From NCBI GenBank assembly GCA_003220225.1, contig QHRU01000031.1:62001-126000 (forward strand): a stretch of 64,000 bases of DNA, read 5' to 3'. The notes under the pieces were generated by a model, which was given only the letters and a program-made list of their open reading frames with translations, was not told the DNA's origin and did no database searches. The position numbers were made by a program, and so were the translations under genes. Positions 26,054-35,356 of the stretch are shown one piece after another. Source of the stretch: Candidatus Rokuibacteriota bacterium. Its GTDB lineage: Bacteria > Methylomirabilota > Methylomirabilia > Rokubacteriales > CSP1-6. Position 1 is the stretch's first letter, and the number at the start of each line of letters is the position of its first letter.

Positions 26054-27233
26054 CGGCGCCGTCACCCGCCGCGGCGCCGGCCACCGGGGCGCCTGCCGAA
26101 ACCCAGCCGGCCCGGTCGCGCCAGTCCGCCGGCGTCTCCGCGAAGCGGCCGAGCGAGAGCGCCGACAGATCGGCGAACTGACAGCGGCCGTGGAGCACCA
26201 GCTCGCTCACGCCACGGCCGACGGCCGGTGAGAGGCCGAACCCCACGCTCGACATCGTGGCGAGGATCACGTTGCCGGGGCTGGCGAGGCGATCGATGAC
26301 GGGCAGCCCGTCGGGCGTGTTCTCGACGATCCCGCCCCACGCGCGGATCAGCCGCACGTGGGCGGCGCCGGGGAACAGCTCGGCCAGCCGGCGCGCGAGG
26401 TTGCGGACGAGCGGCGTGTTCGGATGATCCGGAGCCGCCATGTCGGGCACGTTGATCCACTCGTGCGGCCCGCCGCCGTACACGAGGTTGCCGCGCAGCG
26501 TCTGGCGGCCGTAGAGTCCGTTGCCGGCCACGCCGCCGCAGCTCATCAGAGGGATCGGCTCGGTGGCGATCATCTCGACACGCGCCGGCGCCAGCGGCAG
26601 CCACACGCCGAGCATGTCGGCGAAGAGTCCGGTCTGCGGGCCCGCCGCGACGACCACGGTGTCGGCGTCGAAGGTCCCTCGCGTGGTCTCGACCGCGGTG
26701 ACACGGCCGCCGCGCTGGGTGAGCCCGGTCACCGTCGTGTGCTGCAGGATCCGTCCGCCGTGATCTTGCAGCGCCCATGCATACGCCTGCACGGTCCGCT
26801 GCGGATTGGCGTGCCCGCCGAAGTGCAGGTACGTCCCCCCGATGGCGTTGTCGCCGACGATCGGCACCAGCTCTTTCAGCTGTCGGGAGTCGAGCGACTC
26901 CCAGCGAAAGCCCCGCGTCGCGCCGATTTCGGCCCAGCGGCGGGCCAGCGCCAGCTGCGGCTCGGTGAGCGCCACGCCGATCCGGTACGGCTGATACTCG
27001 GTCGGGTAGCCGAGCAGCTCATCCATCTGCGGCCACAATCGCTGCTCTTCGAGCCCGAACGGACTGTACACGTGGGTCGCGCCGCCACCGTTGCGCCCTG
27101 AGGCTTCCCAGCCGACGATGCCGCGCTCGAGGACGAGGACATCGACGCCGGCGCGGGCGAGCCACCAGCCGGCGCTGAGTCCGGTGACGCCCCCACCGAT
27201 GATGACCACCGCCGCGCCCTGCCGATCGCTCAT
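26046..27233 (-). CDS. FAD-binding oxidoreductase (DAO family, sarcosine/dimethylglycine-oxidase-like)
   Basis: 395 residues. GAAVVIIGGGVTGLSAGWWLARAGVDVLVLERG is the FAD-binding N-terminus, and the ASGRNGGGATHVYSP loop is typical of GlpD/DadA/sarcosine-oxidase-like enzymes. VRLIRAWGGIVENTPDGLPVI is the C-terminal FAD-contacting strand. It starts 24 nt after the fused ABC ATPase gene and overlaps the [2Fe-2S] oxidoreductase gene by 8 nt. It would dehydrogenate an N-alkyl amino acid or amine. It duplicates the DAO-type function of 23185-24381, so the operon has two catalytic subunits or two steps. Confidence 0.88.
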   Translation of the reverse strand: MSDRQGAAVVIIGGGVTGLSAGWWLARAGVDVLVLERGIVGWEASGRNGGGATHVYSPFGLEEQRLWPQMDELLGYPTEYQPYRIGVALTEPQLALARRWAEIGATRGFRWESLDSRQLKELVPIVGDNAIGGTYLHFGGHANPQRTVQAYAWALQDHGGRILQHTTVTGLTQRGGRVTAVETTRGTFDADTVVVAAGPQTGLFADMLGVWLPLAPARVEMIATEPIPLMSCGGVAGNGLYGRQTLRGNLVYGGGPHEWINVPDMAAPDHPNTPLVRNLARRLAELFPGAAHVRLIRAWGGIVENTPDGLPVIDRLASPGNVILATMSSVGFGLSPAVGRGVSELVLHGRCQFADLSALSLGRFAETPADWRDRAGWVSAGAPVAGAAAGDGADE

Positions 27234-27257
27234 GTCGGGCCGCTCATGACGCGCCCA

Positions 27258-29324
27258 TCATCGTTCCTCTCGGGACGGCTCGACAAGTGCCGTCTGCAGC
27301 GTCTCGAGCTCGGCGGTCGGAATGTGACAGGCGATATGATGGCCGCCGGGCAGGCGCTGCACGGGCGGCGGCGTGTCGTCGCAGACCGCGCCCAGCTTCC
27401 GCGGGCAGCGCGTCGCGAAGGGACAGCCGCGCAGCCTCTCGCTCGCGCGCGGCACCGCCCCCTCCAGCAGGATCCGCGCGTATTGCCGGTCGGGGTCCGG
27501 TACCGGGACGGCCGAGAGCAGCGCCTCGGTGTACGGATGGTAGGGCGGCGCGAAGACGCTCGCGACGCGGCCGAACTCGACGACGGCCCCGAGGTACATC
27601 ACGGCGACGTGATCGGCGAGATAGCGCACCACGGCGAGGTCGTGCGAGATGAAGACCAGCGTGGTGCCCCGGGCGGCCTGCAATTCGGCCAGCAGATTGA
27701 CGATCGTCGCCTGCACCGAGACGTCGAGCGCCGAAACGGGCTCGTCCGCGACGATGACGTCGGGATCGCCCGCGAGCGCACGCGCGATCGCGACTCGTTG
27801 CTTCTCGCCTCCCGACAGCTGGCGCGGCTTGCGCGCCGCCATCTGCGGCGCGAGCTTCACGACCTCGAGCAGGCGGGCGACGCCGGCGCTCGGGTCGGCC
27901 GGCGCGCGGTCGCGCAGGCGGCGCAGCGCCCGTGAGATGGCGTAGCCGACGGTGTGGCTCGGGTTGAGCGTGCTGTCCGGGTTCTGAAACACCATCTGCA
28001 GCTTCCGCCTCAGCTCGCGGCTGCGCCCGTCAACACCGAGCCGACCGATCTCGGCGCCGTCGAGCGTGACGTGGCCGTCCGTGGCGACCTCGATGCCGGT
28101 CAGCACCTTCGCGAGCGTGGACTTGCCGCAACCCGACTCGCCGACGATCGCGAGCGTCTGACCACGCACGGCGACGACGTCGACGTCACGCAGCGCGCGT
28201 ACCGCCGCCCGGCCGGCGCCGAAGAGACCCGACCGAGCGTGGTACACCTTGCCGAGACGCTGCGTCGAGATCACCGGGTCCGACACGACCGCGGCGTCCG
28301 CCGCCGTCCCCTCCGCGCGCCGCCGCGCCCACGGCGCCAGCTCGGTGGCGCGGACGCACGCGACGCGATGGCCGCGCGCGCCATCGCGCGGCAGCAGCGG
28401 GATCGGTGCCGACGTGCAACGCGCGCGATCGACGTGAATGCAGCGGGCGGCAAAGCCGCAGCCGGGTGGCCGCGAGAGCGCAGGCTCGAGCTGGCCGGGG
28501 ATCGGCACCAGGGGGGCGTAACGCTTGTCGCGCCCGAGGACCGGCAGGCAGTCGAGGAGGCCCCGGGTATATGGATGGCGTGGATCGGTGAAGATCTGGC
28601 GGATGGATCCTTCCTCGACGAGCTCGCCGCGGTACATCACCCCGATCCGGTCGCAGACGCGAACGACCGTCCCGAGGTTGTGACTGATGAAGAGGATGGC
28701 CGTGCGACGCCGCCGCCGAAGCTCCCGGACGAGGTCCAGCACCGCCGCCTCGACGGTGACGTCCAGGCCCGTCGTCGGCTCGTCCATGACGAGCAGCGCG
28801 GGCTCCGCGATGAGCGCCATCGCGATGACGATGCGCTGCTGCTGGCCGCCGGAGAGCTGATGCGGATAGCGGGCCATCACGGCCTCCGGGTCGGACAGGT
28901 TCACCTCGCGCAGCATCTCGATCGCCCGGGCGTGCGCCGTGGCGGCGCCGACGCCCTCGTGGATCATCGGGACTTCCATGAGCTGACGCCCGACCGTCAT
29001 CACCGGATTGAGGCTGGCCATCGGATCCTGGTAGACCATCGCGATGCGCCGCCCGCGTACCGCGCGGAGCTCTTCGTCGTCGAGCGTGGCGAGGTCGCGC
29101 CCCTCGAAGAGGATGCGGCCGCGCACGAGGCGGCCGGCCCGCCCCAGGTAGCGCACGATCGAGAGCGCGACGGTGGACTTGCCGCAGCCGGACTCGCCGA
29201 CGAGGCCCATGGCCTCGCCCGCGCTCACGCGGAAGCTCAGCGCGGGAATGACCGGCACCTCGCCGGCGCGCGTGGCGTAGGCGATGCCGACGTCCCGGAA
29301 CTCCAGCAGCGGGGCGTCAGTCAC
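27258..29324 (-). CDS. Fused oligopeptide/dipeptide ABC transporter ATP-binding protein (DppD-DppF)
   Basis: 688 residues with two complete ATPase halves. Half 1: Walker A GESGCGKST, Q-loop VYQDP, signature LSGGQQQR, Walker B LLVMDEPTTGLD. Half 2 has the second GESGCGKST, VFQNPDST, LSGGEKQR and VIVADEPVSALD. Each half is followed by a Cys-rich oligo_HPY-type tail (GCGFAARCIHVDRARC and GCPFATRCPRKLGAVC). This is a natural fusion of the two peptide-transporter ATPases, so one protein serves both permeases. It overlaps the permease gene upstream by 8 nt. Confidence 0.95.
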   Translation of the reverse strand: MTDAPLLEFRDVGIAYATRAGEVPVIPALSFRVSAGEAMGLVGESGCGKSTVALSIVRYLGRAGRLVRGRILFEGRDLATLDDEELRAVRGRRIAMVYQDPMASLNPVMTVGRQLMEVPMIHEGVGAATAHARAIEMLREVNLSDPEAVMARYPHQLSGGQQQRIVIAMALIAEPALLVMDEPTTGLDVTVEAAVLDLVRELRRRRRTAILFISHNLGTVVRVCDRIGVMYRGELVEEGSIRQIFTDPRHPYTRGLLDCLPVLGRDKRYAPLVPIPGQLEPALSRPPGCGFAARCIHVDRARCTSAPIPLLPRDGARGHRVACVRATELAPWARRRAEGTAADAAVVSDPVISTQRLGKVYHARSGLFGAGRAAVRALRDVDVVAVRGQTLAIVGESGCGKSTLAKVLTGIEVATDGHVTLDGAEIGRLGVDGRSRELRRKLQMVFQNPDSTLNPSHTVGYAISRALRRLRDRAPADPSAGVARLLEVVKLAPQMAARKPRQLSGGEKQRVAIARALAGDPDVIVADEPVSALDVSVQATIVNLLAELQAARGTTLVFISHDLAVVRYLADHVAVMYLGAVVEFGRVASVFAPPYHPYTEALLSAVPVPDPDRQYARILLEGAVPRASERLRGCPFATRCPRKLGAVCDDTPPPVQRLPGGHHIACHIPTAELETLQTALVEPSREER

Positions 29325-30213
29325 GGAGTCCGAGCTCCCGGAGCCCGACGGCGAGCAGGTTGAAGCCGATGACGAGCGAGGAGATCGCCGCGCACGGGAC
29401 GAGCGCCATGTGCGGCCACACGCTCATCATCCCGTAGGTGTCCTTGACCATGCCGCCCCAGTCGGGATCGGGGGGCGGCAGCCCGATGCCGAGGAAGCCG
29501 AGGACGCCGATGATGATGATGTTGTAGCCGGTGCGCAGACACATGTCGACGATCAGCGGGCCGCGGGCATTCGGCAGGATCTCGACCACCATGATGTAGA
29601 GCGCCGACTCGCCCCGCATCTTGGCCGCCGCCACGTACTCGCACTCGCGCAGCTCCAGGGTCATTCCGCGGACGATGCGCGCGATGATCGGCGCCTTCGT
29701 CAGCGTGAGCACGCCGACGATGTTCCAGGCCGACGAGCCGAAGGTGGTCAGGATGATCATGTAGAGGATGATCACCGGAAACGAGAGCACGATGTCGCAG
29801 GCCCGGGTGAGCACGAGATCGATCCAGCGCCGGTGGTATCCGGCGGCGAGGCCGAGCAGGCAGCCGAGCGCCGTCGCGCCGAGGACGGCGAGTGGGGCGA
29901 TGACCAGGACGGGGCGCGCGCCCCACGCGAGGCGCGAGAGCAGATCGCGTCCGAGGTGATCGGTCCCCAGCCAGTGCGCTCTCGAGGGCGTCGGGTGCGC
30001 CAGCGCCGCGAGGTCGGTGGCATTCGGCGGATACGGCGCGAGCAGCGGAGCGAGGGCCGCCACCGCCAGCCAGAACAGGATGATGAGGACGCCGACCGTC
30101 GCCGGCGTGGACTCGCCGACCCGCGCCAGCCGCCGCCACCCATCGCGGGCGCGCCGCCGCGACGTTGCCGGTGGCGAGACGGACAGCGCCTCGGCCGTGG
30201 CTGGAGCGGTCAT
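29317..30213 (-). CDS. ABC transporter permease, DppC/OppC type
   Basis: 298 residues. The cytoplasmic N-terminus (about 30 residues) leads to the first helix VGVLIILFWLAVAALAPLLAPY, then the extracytoplasmic HWLGTDHLGRDLLSRLAWGARP segment that defines the DppC branch, and about five further helices. The EAA-type loop is AAKMRGESALYIMVVEILPNARGPLI. It forms the inner-membrane channel with the permease at 30217-31155. It starts 3 nt after that gene and overlaps the ATPase gene by 8 nt. Confidence 0.94.
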   Translation of the reverse strand: MTAPATAEALSVSPPATSRRRARDGWRRLARVGESTPATVGVLIILFWLAVAALAPLLAPYPPNATDLAALAHPTPSRAHWLGTDHLGRDLLSRLAWGARPVLVIAPLAVLGATALGCLLGLAAGYHRRWIDLVLTRACDIVLSFPVIILYMIILTTFGSSAWNIVGVLTLTKAPIIARIVRGMTLELRECEYVAAAKMRGESALYIMVVEILPNARGPLIVDMCLRTGYNIIIIGVLGFLGIGLPPPDPDWGGMVKDTYGMMSVWPHMALVPCAAISSLVIGFNLLAVGLRELGLRD

Positions 30214-30216
30214 GGC

Positions 30217-31155
30217 TCAGGCGCGGATGCGGGGATCGAGGACCATGTAGGCGAGGTCGCCGAGGATGTTCGTGGCGACGGCCACGAAGACCGCCACGAG
30301 CGCGCCGGCCTCGACCAGCGCGATGTCCTTGAAGAGCGCGGCCTCGAGCATCATGCGGCCGAAGCCCGGATAGGCGAACACCGTTTCGACCACGACCACG
30401 CCGGCGATCAGATAGTTGATCTGCAGCATGATCACCGTGATCGGATTGATCATCGCGTTGCGCACGGCGTGGCGCAGGATGACGTCGCGGAGCGGCATGC
30501 CCTTGAGGACCGCCGTCCGGATGTAGGGGCGCTGCATCACCTCGATCATCGAGGCCCGGATCATGCTGATCACGTAGCCGGAGTCGAACAGCACGATCAC
30601 CGCCACCGGCAGGACGAGCTGGGTCGCCACCGACCAGCCGCCGCCGGCGACGAGCGTGGCCGTACCAGGCAGCCAGCCGAGCCAGACCACGAAGACGCTG
30701 GCGAGGAAGACGCCGAGGGCGAACTCGGGGATCGAGGCCACCACGGTGCTGAACAGCAGAATCGCGCGGTCCAGGCGTGACGACTCACGCATCCCGGCGG
30801 CGATGCCGAGCAGCATCGAGAGCGGCACGATGCACGCGAACGCGAGCGCGGCCAGGAGCGCCGTGTTGCCGAGGTGCTTGCCGATGACGTCCTTCACCGG
30901 GAGCTTGAACCGCGCCGAATAACCGAGGTCGCCCGCCGCCGCCTTGCCGAGATATTCCGCGTAGCGGACCGGCAGCGGCCGGTCGAGGCCCATCTGGCGC
31001 GTCAGGAGATCGACCTGCTCCTGGGTCGCATAGGCACCCAGCTCCTTGCGCGCGACCGCGCCGGGCGAGAACTCGCTCAGCGCGAAGACGAGGAACGAGA
31101 CGACGAGCAGCGTGAGCAGGAGGAAGGCGAGGTGCTTGGCGAAGAAGCGCGCCAT
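30217..31155 (-). CDS. ABC transporter permease, DppB/OppB type
   Basis: 312 residues from ATG 31155. The N-terminal helix FLLLTLLVVSFLVFAL is followed by QMGLDRPLPVRYAEYLGKAAAGDLGYS, the DppB signature region. The EAA loop TAVLKGMPLRDVILRHAVRNAMIN is near the C-terminus, and TVFAYPGFGRMMLEAAL is the usual final periplasmic segment. Six helices are visible. It is the first permease gene of the transporter, directly behind the methyltransferase-like gene (11 nt), with which it is co-transcribed. Confidence 0.94.
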   Translation of the reverse strand: MARFFAKHLAFLLLTLLVVSFLVFALSEFSPGAVARKELGAYATQEQVDLLTRQMGLDRPLPVRYAEYLGKAAAGDLGYSARFKLPVKDVIGKHLGNTALLAALAFACIVPLSMLLGIAAGMRESSRLDRAILLFSTVVASIPEFALGVFLASVFVVWLGWLPGTATLVAGGGWSVATQLVLPVAVIVLFDSGYVISMIRASMIEVMQRPYIRTAVLKGMPLRDVILRHAVRNAMINPITVIMLQINYLIAGVVVVETVFAYPGFGRMMLEAALFKDIALVEAGALVAVFVAVATNILGDLAYMVLDPRIRA

Positions 31156-31166
31156 CGCGCTCCGGC

Positions 31167-32270
31167 CTAGCCGGACGGGGCGCGCGCGGTGCGGTAGTTG
31201 CGGCGGCCGTACTCCAGGTTGTCCTGACGCAGCCGCTTGTCGGTGCCGAACAGGATGTGCTTGGACATGTCGGGCGAGAAGCGACTGGCCGGCGGGCGCC
31301 GGCCCAGCGCCTCGGCGAGACTCCGGATGTGATGCGGCCCGGCGCCGCAGCACACCCCGAGATACCGCACGCCGAGCTCGAAGGCCGCCTTCCCGAACCC
31401 GGCGATCTCGTAGCGGTTGCAGACGAAGGGATCCAGCGCGGTGGGGAACGGCCGGCCGTCCGGGATGCTCGCGCACGCCGGATCGCTCAGGCTCTGGAAC
31501 GTCGGCTCGGCGGGCGTCGTGCGATACGGCACCGGCAGCGCGGCCACGTGACACCGCACGGCCGCGCGGATCTCGCCGAGCAGCGGCAGCATCGTGGCCG
31601 GGCCGCGCGCGCAGTTGAGACCGACGACGGCGGCGCCGGCAGCCTCCAGGCGCCGGCAGGTGTCGGCGACCGTCCAGCCCTCGCGCGTGCGGCCTTCGCG
31701 CGGGATCGCGAGCGTGATCACCGCGGGCCGGCCCGAGCCTCCGATCGCTTCGAGCGCCAGCAGCGCCTCGCCGCCGAACGAGTACGTCTCGCCGACGATG
31801 CAATCGACGCCGGCGTCCACCGCCCAGCCGATCTGCTCGTCGAAGATCCGGCGCGCCTGCCGGTGCGACGCGGCATCGTCGGGTCCGTAGATGCTGGTGT
31901 TGCAGATGTCGCCGGCCAGCAGCGTGCCCGTGCTTCGCGCCACGTTCGCCGCGATGCGCAGCGCCGCGCGGTTGATCTTCTCGAGATCCTTCTCCCGGCC
32001 GATGATCTTCAGCTTGGCCCGGTGGGCGTAGTACGTGAACGCCTCGACCACGTCGGACCCCGCGTGCACGAAATCGCGGTGCAGCGACTCGACGAGGTCG
32101 GGATGCTCGAGGACGACCTCGGGCACGAAGGCGCCGGCTTGCAGATACCCGCGGCGCTCGAACTCGAAGAGGTAGCCCTCCGCGCAGATGACCGGCCCGG
32201 CCGCGAGCCGTTCGAGCAGCCCGGCCGATTTCCGCGTGGTCTTCGCCTTCGTCGTCGTCTTGCTCGGCAT
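31167..32270 (-). CDS. Homocysteine S-methyltransferase family protein
   Basis: 367 residues from ATG 32270 (a GTG at 32288 is in frame). The zinc-site cysteines are in place: VVGLNCARGP and GVRYLGVCCGAGPHHI, the GGCC-type site shifted to GVCCG. The barrel begins with AEGYLFEFERRGYLQAGAFVPEVVLEHPDLV. Known members use betaine, S-methylmethionine or other methyl donors to methylate homocysteine to methionine. It is the first gene of an operon carrying a peptide-type transporter and amine oxidases, so an N- or S-methylated import substrate is plausible. Confidence 0.88.
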   Translation of the reverse strand: MPSKTTTKAKTTRKSAGLLERLAAGPVICAEGYLFEFERRGYLQAGAFVPEVVLEHPDLVESLHRDFVHAGSDVVEAFTYYAHRAKLKIIGREKDLEKINRAALRIAANVARSTGTLLAGDICNTSIYGPDDAASHRQARRIFDEQIGWAVDAGVDCIVGETYSFGGEALLALEAIGGSGRPAVITLAIPREGRTREGWTVADTCRRLEAAGAAVVGLNCARGPATMLPLLGEIRAAVRCHVAALPVPYRTTPAEPTFQSLSDPACASIPDGRPFPTALDPFVCNRYEIAGFGKAAFELGVRYLGVCCGAGPHHIRSLAEALGRRPPASRFSPDMSKHILFGTDKRLRQDNLEYGRRNYRTARAPSG

Positions 32271-32338
32271 GCCCGGACGATATATCACAACCGACTGACC
32301 CGCGCCATGTGCGTCAGGGCTGCGCTATGCTCGGGCCC

Positions 32339-33562
32339 ATGTCGGAGCGCCCCCGCCTTTCCGAGCTACGCGTGCCGACCGTCCGCGAGCTCGACTTCGC
32401 CAGGCTCCGCGCCGGCCGGCTGGCGCGGCTGCAGACGATGCTCCGGCGACACGACCTGCCGGTCGCGCTCCTCTATAGCACGCCCAACATCCGCTACGCG
32501 ACCGGCGTGGATGTCATGTCGGTGTGGACCGCGGGCACCTTCGCGCGCTACTGCCTCGTCCCCGCCGAGGGCGCGCCGATTCTCTTCGAGTACAGCGGCT
32601 CGGTCCACGTCTCGCAGAAGCTCGTCAGGGACGTGCGCCCGGCCTACACGTGGCGATTCGGCGGCGTCGCCGCGCGCGCCAAGGCGCGCGAGTGGGCGGG
32701 CTCCATCCGCTCTGCGCTGCGCGAGCTCGGCCTCGAGGGCGAGCGCCTCGCGGTGGACAGGCTCGACGCGCCCGGGTTGCTGGCGCTCCAGGAGGAGAAC
32801 ATCGCCATCACCGACGTCGGGCCGGCGACCGTCGACGCGCGCGAGGTGAAGACGCCCGAAGAGGTCCAGCTGTTCGCGCTCAATGGCGGCATCGGCGATG
32901 CCATGCTGGCCGAGTTCGAAGCGGCGATCCGGCCTGGCATCCGCGAGTACGAGCTGCTGGCCGTCCTGAGCGACTCGCTCCTACGCCGCCAGGGCGAAGG
33001 CCTCTTCACGCGGCTCGTGGCGTCGGGCACCAACACGAACCCGTGGCTGACCGAGGCGCACGACAAGCTGGTGATGCCCGGAGACCTCGTCGGGGTCGAC
33101 ACCGACGCCAACGGCTACGAGGGCTACGTCATCGACGTCTCGCGGACGTTCCTGTGCGGCGACGATCCCTCGCCGGGCCAGAAGGAGGCGTATCGCGTCG
33201 CCTACGATTGCGTCAACGCCATGCGCGACCTCGTGAGGCCGGGAATCACCTTCGAGGAGTTTGCGCGCAAGGCCCCGCGTCTGCCCGACGCGTACGTGCC
33301 CCAGCGCTATCCGACGATGGTGCACCAGGCGGGTCTCGAGGACGAGGGTCCCGGCATCCCCTACCCCGACGACGAGCGCGGCCCGCGTCGCATCATGCCC
33401 GACCGCGAGATCAAGGAGAACATGGTGCTGTGTCTCGAGTGCTACGCGGGCAAGGTCGGCGCGCCGTTCGGCGTCAAGCTCGAGGATCAGGTGCTCGTGA
33501 CCGCGACCGGCGCGCGGCTCGTGTGCACGTATCCGTTCGAGGCGAAGCTGCTCGGCGGTTAG
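32339..33562 (+). CDS. M24 family Xaa-Pro peptidase/creatinase-like metalloenzyme
   Basis: 407 residues. A creatinase N-terminal domain (LLYSTPNIRYATGVDVMSVWT) precedes the pita-bread fold. All five metal ligands appear: the two Asp of GVDTDANGYEGYVIDVSR, His of MVHQAGLEDEGPG, Glu of CLECYAG and Glu of KLEDQVLV. Relatives are Xaa-Pro dipeptidases, creatinase or the DMSP lyase DddP; the HQAGLEDEGPG context is closer to the non-peptidase branch than to PepQ. It is transcribed divergently from the methyltransferase operon, 68 nt away. It is cytoplasmic. Confidence 0.88.
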   Translation: MSERPRLSELRVPTVRELDFARLRAGRLARLQTMLRRHDLPVALLYSTPNIRYATGVDVMSVWTAGTFARYCLVPAEGAPILFEYSGSVHVSQKLVRDVRPAYTWRFGGVAARAKAREWAGSIRSALRELGLEGERLAVDRLDAPGLLALQEENIAITDVGPATVDAREVKTPEEVQLFALNGGIGDAMLAEFEAAIRPGIREYELLAVLSDSLLRRQGEGLFTRLVASGTNTNPWLTEAHDKLVMPGDLVGVDTDANGYEGYVIDVSRTFLCGDDPSPGQKEAYRVAYDCVNAMRDLVRPGITFEEFARKAPRLPDAYVPQRYPTMVHQAGLEDEGPGIPYPDDERGPRRIMPDREIKENMVLCLECYAGKVGAPFGVKLEDQVLVTATGARLVCTYPFEAKLLGG

Positions 33563-33589
33563 CCAGGACGACGGTGCAGCCGGTGAGGG

Positions 33590-34852
33590 TCACCCGGGCG
33601 GCTGAGGGAGCTCGAGCTGACCCTCCTCAGGGCGCATCCGATTCTCGAGGCGAGCTCGACGGTCATCGGCCTGCCGGCGAGGGACCGAGTGACGCCCGGT
33701 CCGCGGCCGCGGAAAGGTGACGCGCAGTCCTTGCGCCTGAACCTGGAAGAGCATTTCGGCATCCGGCAGGCCAGGCAGGCGATGTCGACCGAGACTGCGG
33801 AACCGGATGCCCGTCGGTGCCGATGCCCCGACCGCTGCTCTGGTCGCGGCGGAAACGACGATCTGCCCACCGTGGGCTGCCGAGCACAGGCGAGCAGCGG
33901 TGTGAACGGCCAGACCGATGTACCCAGCATCGGTCAGTGTCGGGCGGCCGCTATGGATCCCGACACGAACCTGCACCTCGAGGCCGTCGCCCCAGGCCCG
34001 GTTGCCGAGCTCGCGCTGAATCGCCACGGCCGCCTCGATGGCGGCGGCGGCCCCCTCGAAAACCGCAAAGAACTCGTCGGCGCGGGCGTCGATCTCGCGG
34101 CCGCTCGCTCGCAACAATGCGGTCCTCAGGATGCCTCTGACGTCGTTGAGCAGAGCGCCATAGCGATCGCCCAACCGATGGAGCAGGGCGGTGGAGGCCT
34201 CGATATCGGTCATGAGGAGTGTGACGAACCCGGTAGGAAGCGCGGCGGCAGCGGTCGATGTCGCCTGAATCTGGCCGTGCAGTCGGTCCTTCTCGACGAC
34301 GAAGCGCACCGCGTCCAGCACGGTCTCCGCGAGATCCGGGTCGGCGAGGATCGTTGGATCGTGCACGAGCGCCGTCATCGGCCGACCCTGGCGCTCGAGG
34401 TAGGTCACGCCGCGTTGGTCTCGTTCGGTGGGGAGCGCAACCGGCTTGCCCGTGCCGTCCAGGTACGCGCCAGAAGCGTCAGACCAGTGCAGGACAGCCA
34501 GGGTCGGATCCCGGAGGACGATTCGCAGTCGCTTTTCGAGCTCACCGGGTGCTGGGTTCCGACCCAACTCGATCACGAGGCGCCCGGCCGTCGCAGCTCG
34601 CCGCTCCGATTGCAGCAGGCCGGTGATGAACCCGACGGGCACGATGCGGTACTTCTTCGCCGCGTTCAGCAGCCGGTTGCGGGCGCGCTCCCGGGCGGCA
34701 TCGTTCTCGAAGGCGACCTGGTTGAACCGGGCCAGGGCATTCCGCACGTGGGTCTTGTCGTGGACCGGCAGCCGCCGCCGGCCGCGAGAGTCGACGTAGG
34801 CGAAGGCCCGGTCGGGGAGGCGGGCTCGCTTGCTGGGCTTGAGACGAGACAT
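33590..34852 (-). CDS. Class III adenylate/guanylate cyclase with N-terminal DUF6582-like domain
   Basis: 420 residues from ATG 34852. The N-terminal 70 residues (FAYVDSRGRRRLPVHDKTHVRNALARFNQ...LLNAAKKYRI) form a small domain often found before class III cyclases. The C-terminal cyclase domain has TLLMTDIEAST with the first metal aspartate, ARADEFFAVFEGA with the second, and VRVGIHSGRPT...VHTAARLCSAAHGGQI. The metal aspartates are kept, but the usual GDG around the second is ADE. It likely makes a cyclic nucleotide in the cytoplasm. The C-terminal 35 residues are Arg-rich and low in complexity. Confidence 0.85.
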   Translation of the reverse strand: MSRLKPSKRARLPDRAFAYVDSRGRRRLPVHDKTHVRNALARFNQVAFENDAARERARNRLLNAAKKYRIVPVGFITGLLQSERRAATAGRLVIELGRNPAPGELEKRLRIVLRDPTLAVLHWSDASGAYLDGTGKPVALPTERDQRGVTYLERQGRPMTALVHDPTILADPDLAETVLDAVRFVVEKDRLHGQIQATSTAAAALPTGFVTLLMTDIEASTALLHRLGDRYGALLNDVRGILRTALLRASGREIDARADEFFAVFEGAAAAIEAAVAIQRELGNRAWGDGLEVQVRVGIHSGRPTLTDAGYIGLAVHTAARLCSAAHGGQIVVSAATRAAVGASAPTGIRFRSLGRHRLPGLPDAEMLFQVQAQGLRVTFPRPRTGRHSVPRRQADDRRARLENRMRPEEGQLELPQPPG

Positions 34853-34868
34853 GCCTGAACGATAACGC

Positions 34869-35171
34869 TCAGCTTCTCCGCATGCTATCGACGCTCTCCT
34901 CCGGCCACGTGGTGATGTCGACGACCGCCCAGCCACACTCGCGGACTTCGCGGTCAACCAGCATCCGCTCGCGGCGCTGAGCGCGGCGGCGATCGTGCCC
35001 GCCCCGCGCGACGGCGCGGCGCTCACCCTGGCGACGCTCCCTCTCGCGACGGTCGAGAATGATCTCGCAATCGAGCTCGTTCCAGAGGGCGCCGCGGAGC
35101 GCTTCGTACAGGTCCATGCGCTCACGCGACACGATGAAGAGCAAGCGGCGTCGCGCCGGTGATGCGGCCAT
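34869..35171 (-). CDS. Hypothetical Arg-rich protein
   Basis: 100 residues starting at ATG 35171, just upstream of the cyclase gene on the same strand (16 nt). The first half resembles a receiver-like strand-helix unit (LLFIVSRERMDLYEALRGAL...CEIILDRR). The middle is a highly basic ERERRQGERRAV...DRRRAQRRERM stretch, and the end is hydrophobic (ECGWAVVDITTW). Proteins with a DRRxxERR core and this strand are common next to signalling genes. No function is known. Confidence 0.6.
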   Translation of the reverse strand: MAASPARRRLLFIVSRERMDLYEALRGALWNELDCEIILDRRERERRQGERRAVARGGHDRRRAQRRERMLVDREVRECGWAVVDITTWPEESVDSMRRS

Positions 35172-35270
35172 CAGGAAGCATCATAGTCGTTCCTTCACGC
35201 TGGGGGGCGCGTTCCTTGTGCCGCCAGGAACGAGTGCTGTGCTGAATTCCTTGACTTCTCCGGGCGGGAT

Positions 35271-35304
35271 GGGCGACGTTGGTCGCGGGTTGGGCGACGT
35301 TGGT
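35271..35304 (+). repeat. Short tandem repeat, two copies of GGGCGACGTTGGT
   Basis: The 13-mer GGGCGACGTTGGT occurs at 35271-35283 and again at 35292-35304, 21 bp apart, in the leader of the PKD-protein gene. It could be an operator pair spaced two helical turns apart. No binding protein is known. Confidence 0.5.
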
Positions 35305-35356
35305 AGAACGGTGATGGAAACCGCCGTCATGCTTGGGTAGTAGGGAGGAGTATGCC

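Noticed and set aside
24347-26299. 650-codon plus-strand frame
   Set aside because: Antisense to the FAD/[2Fe-2S] oxidoreductase and its neighbours, composition of a shadow frame; the minus-strand frame has clear motifs.
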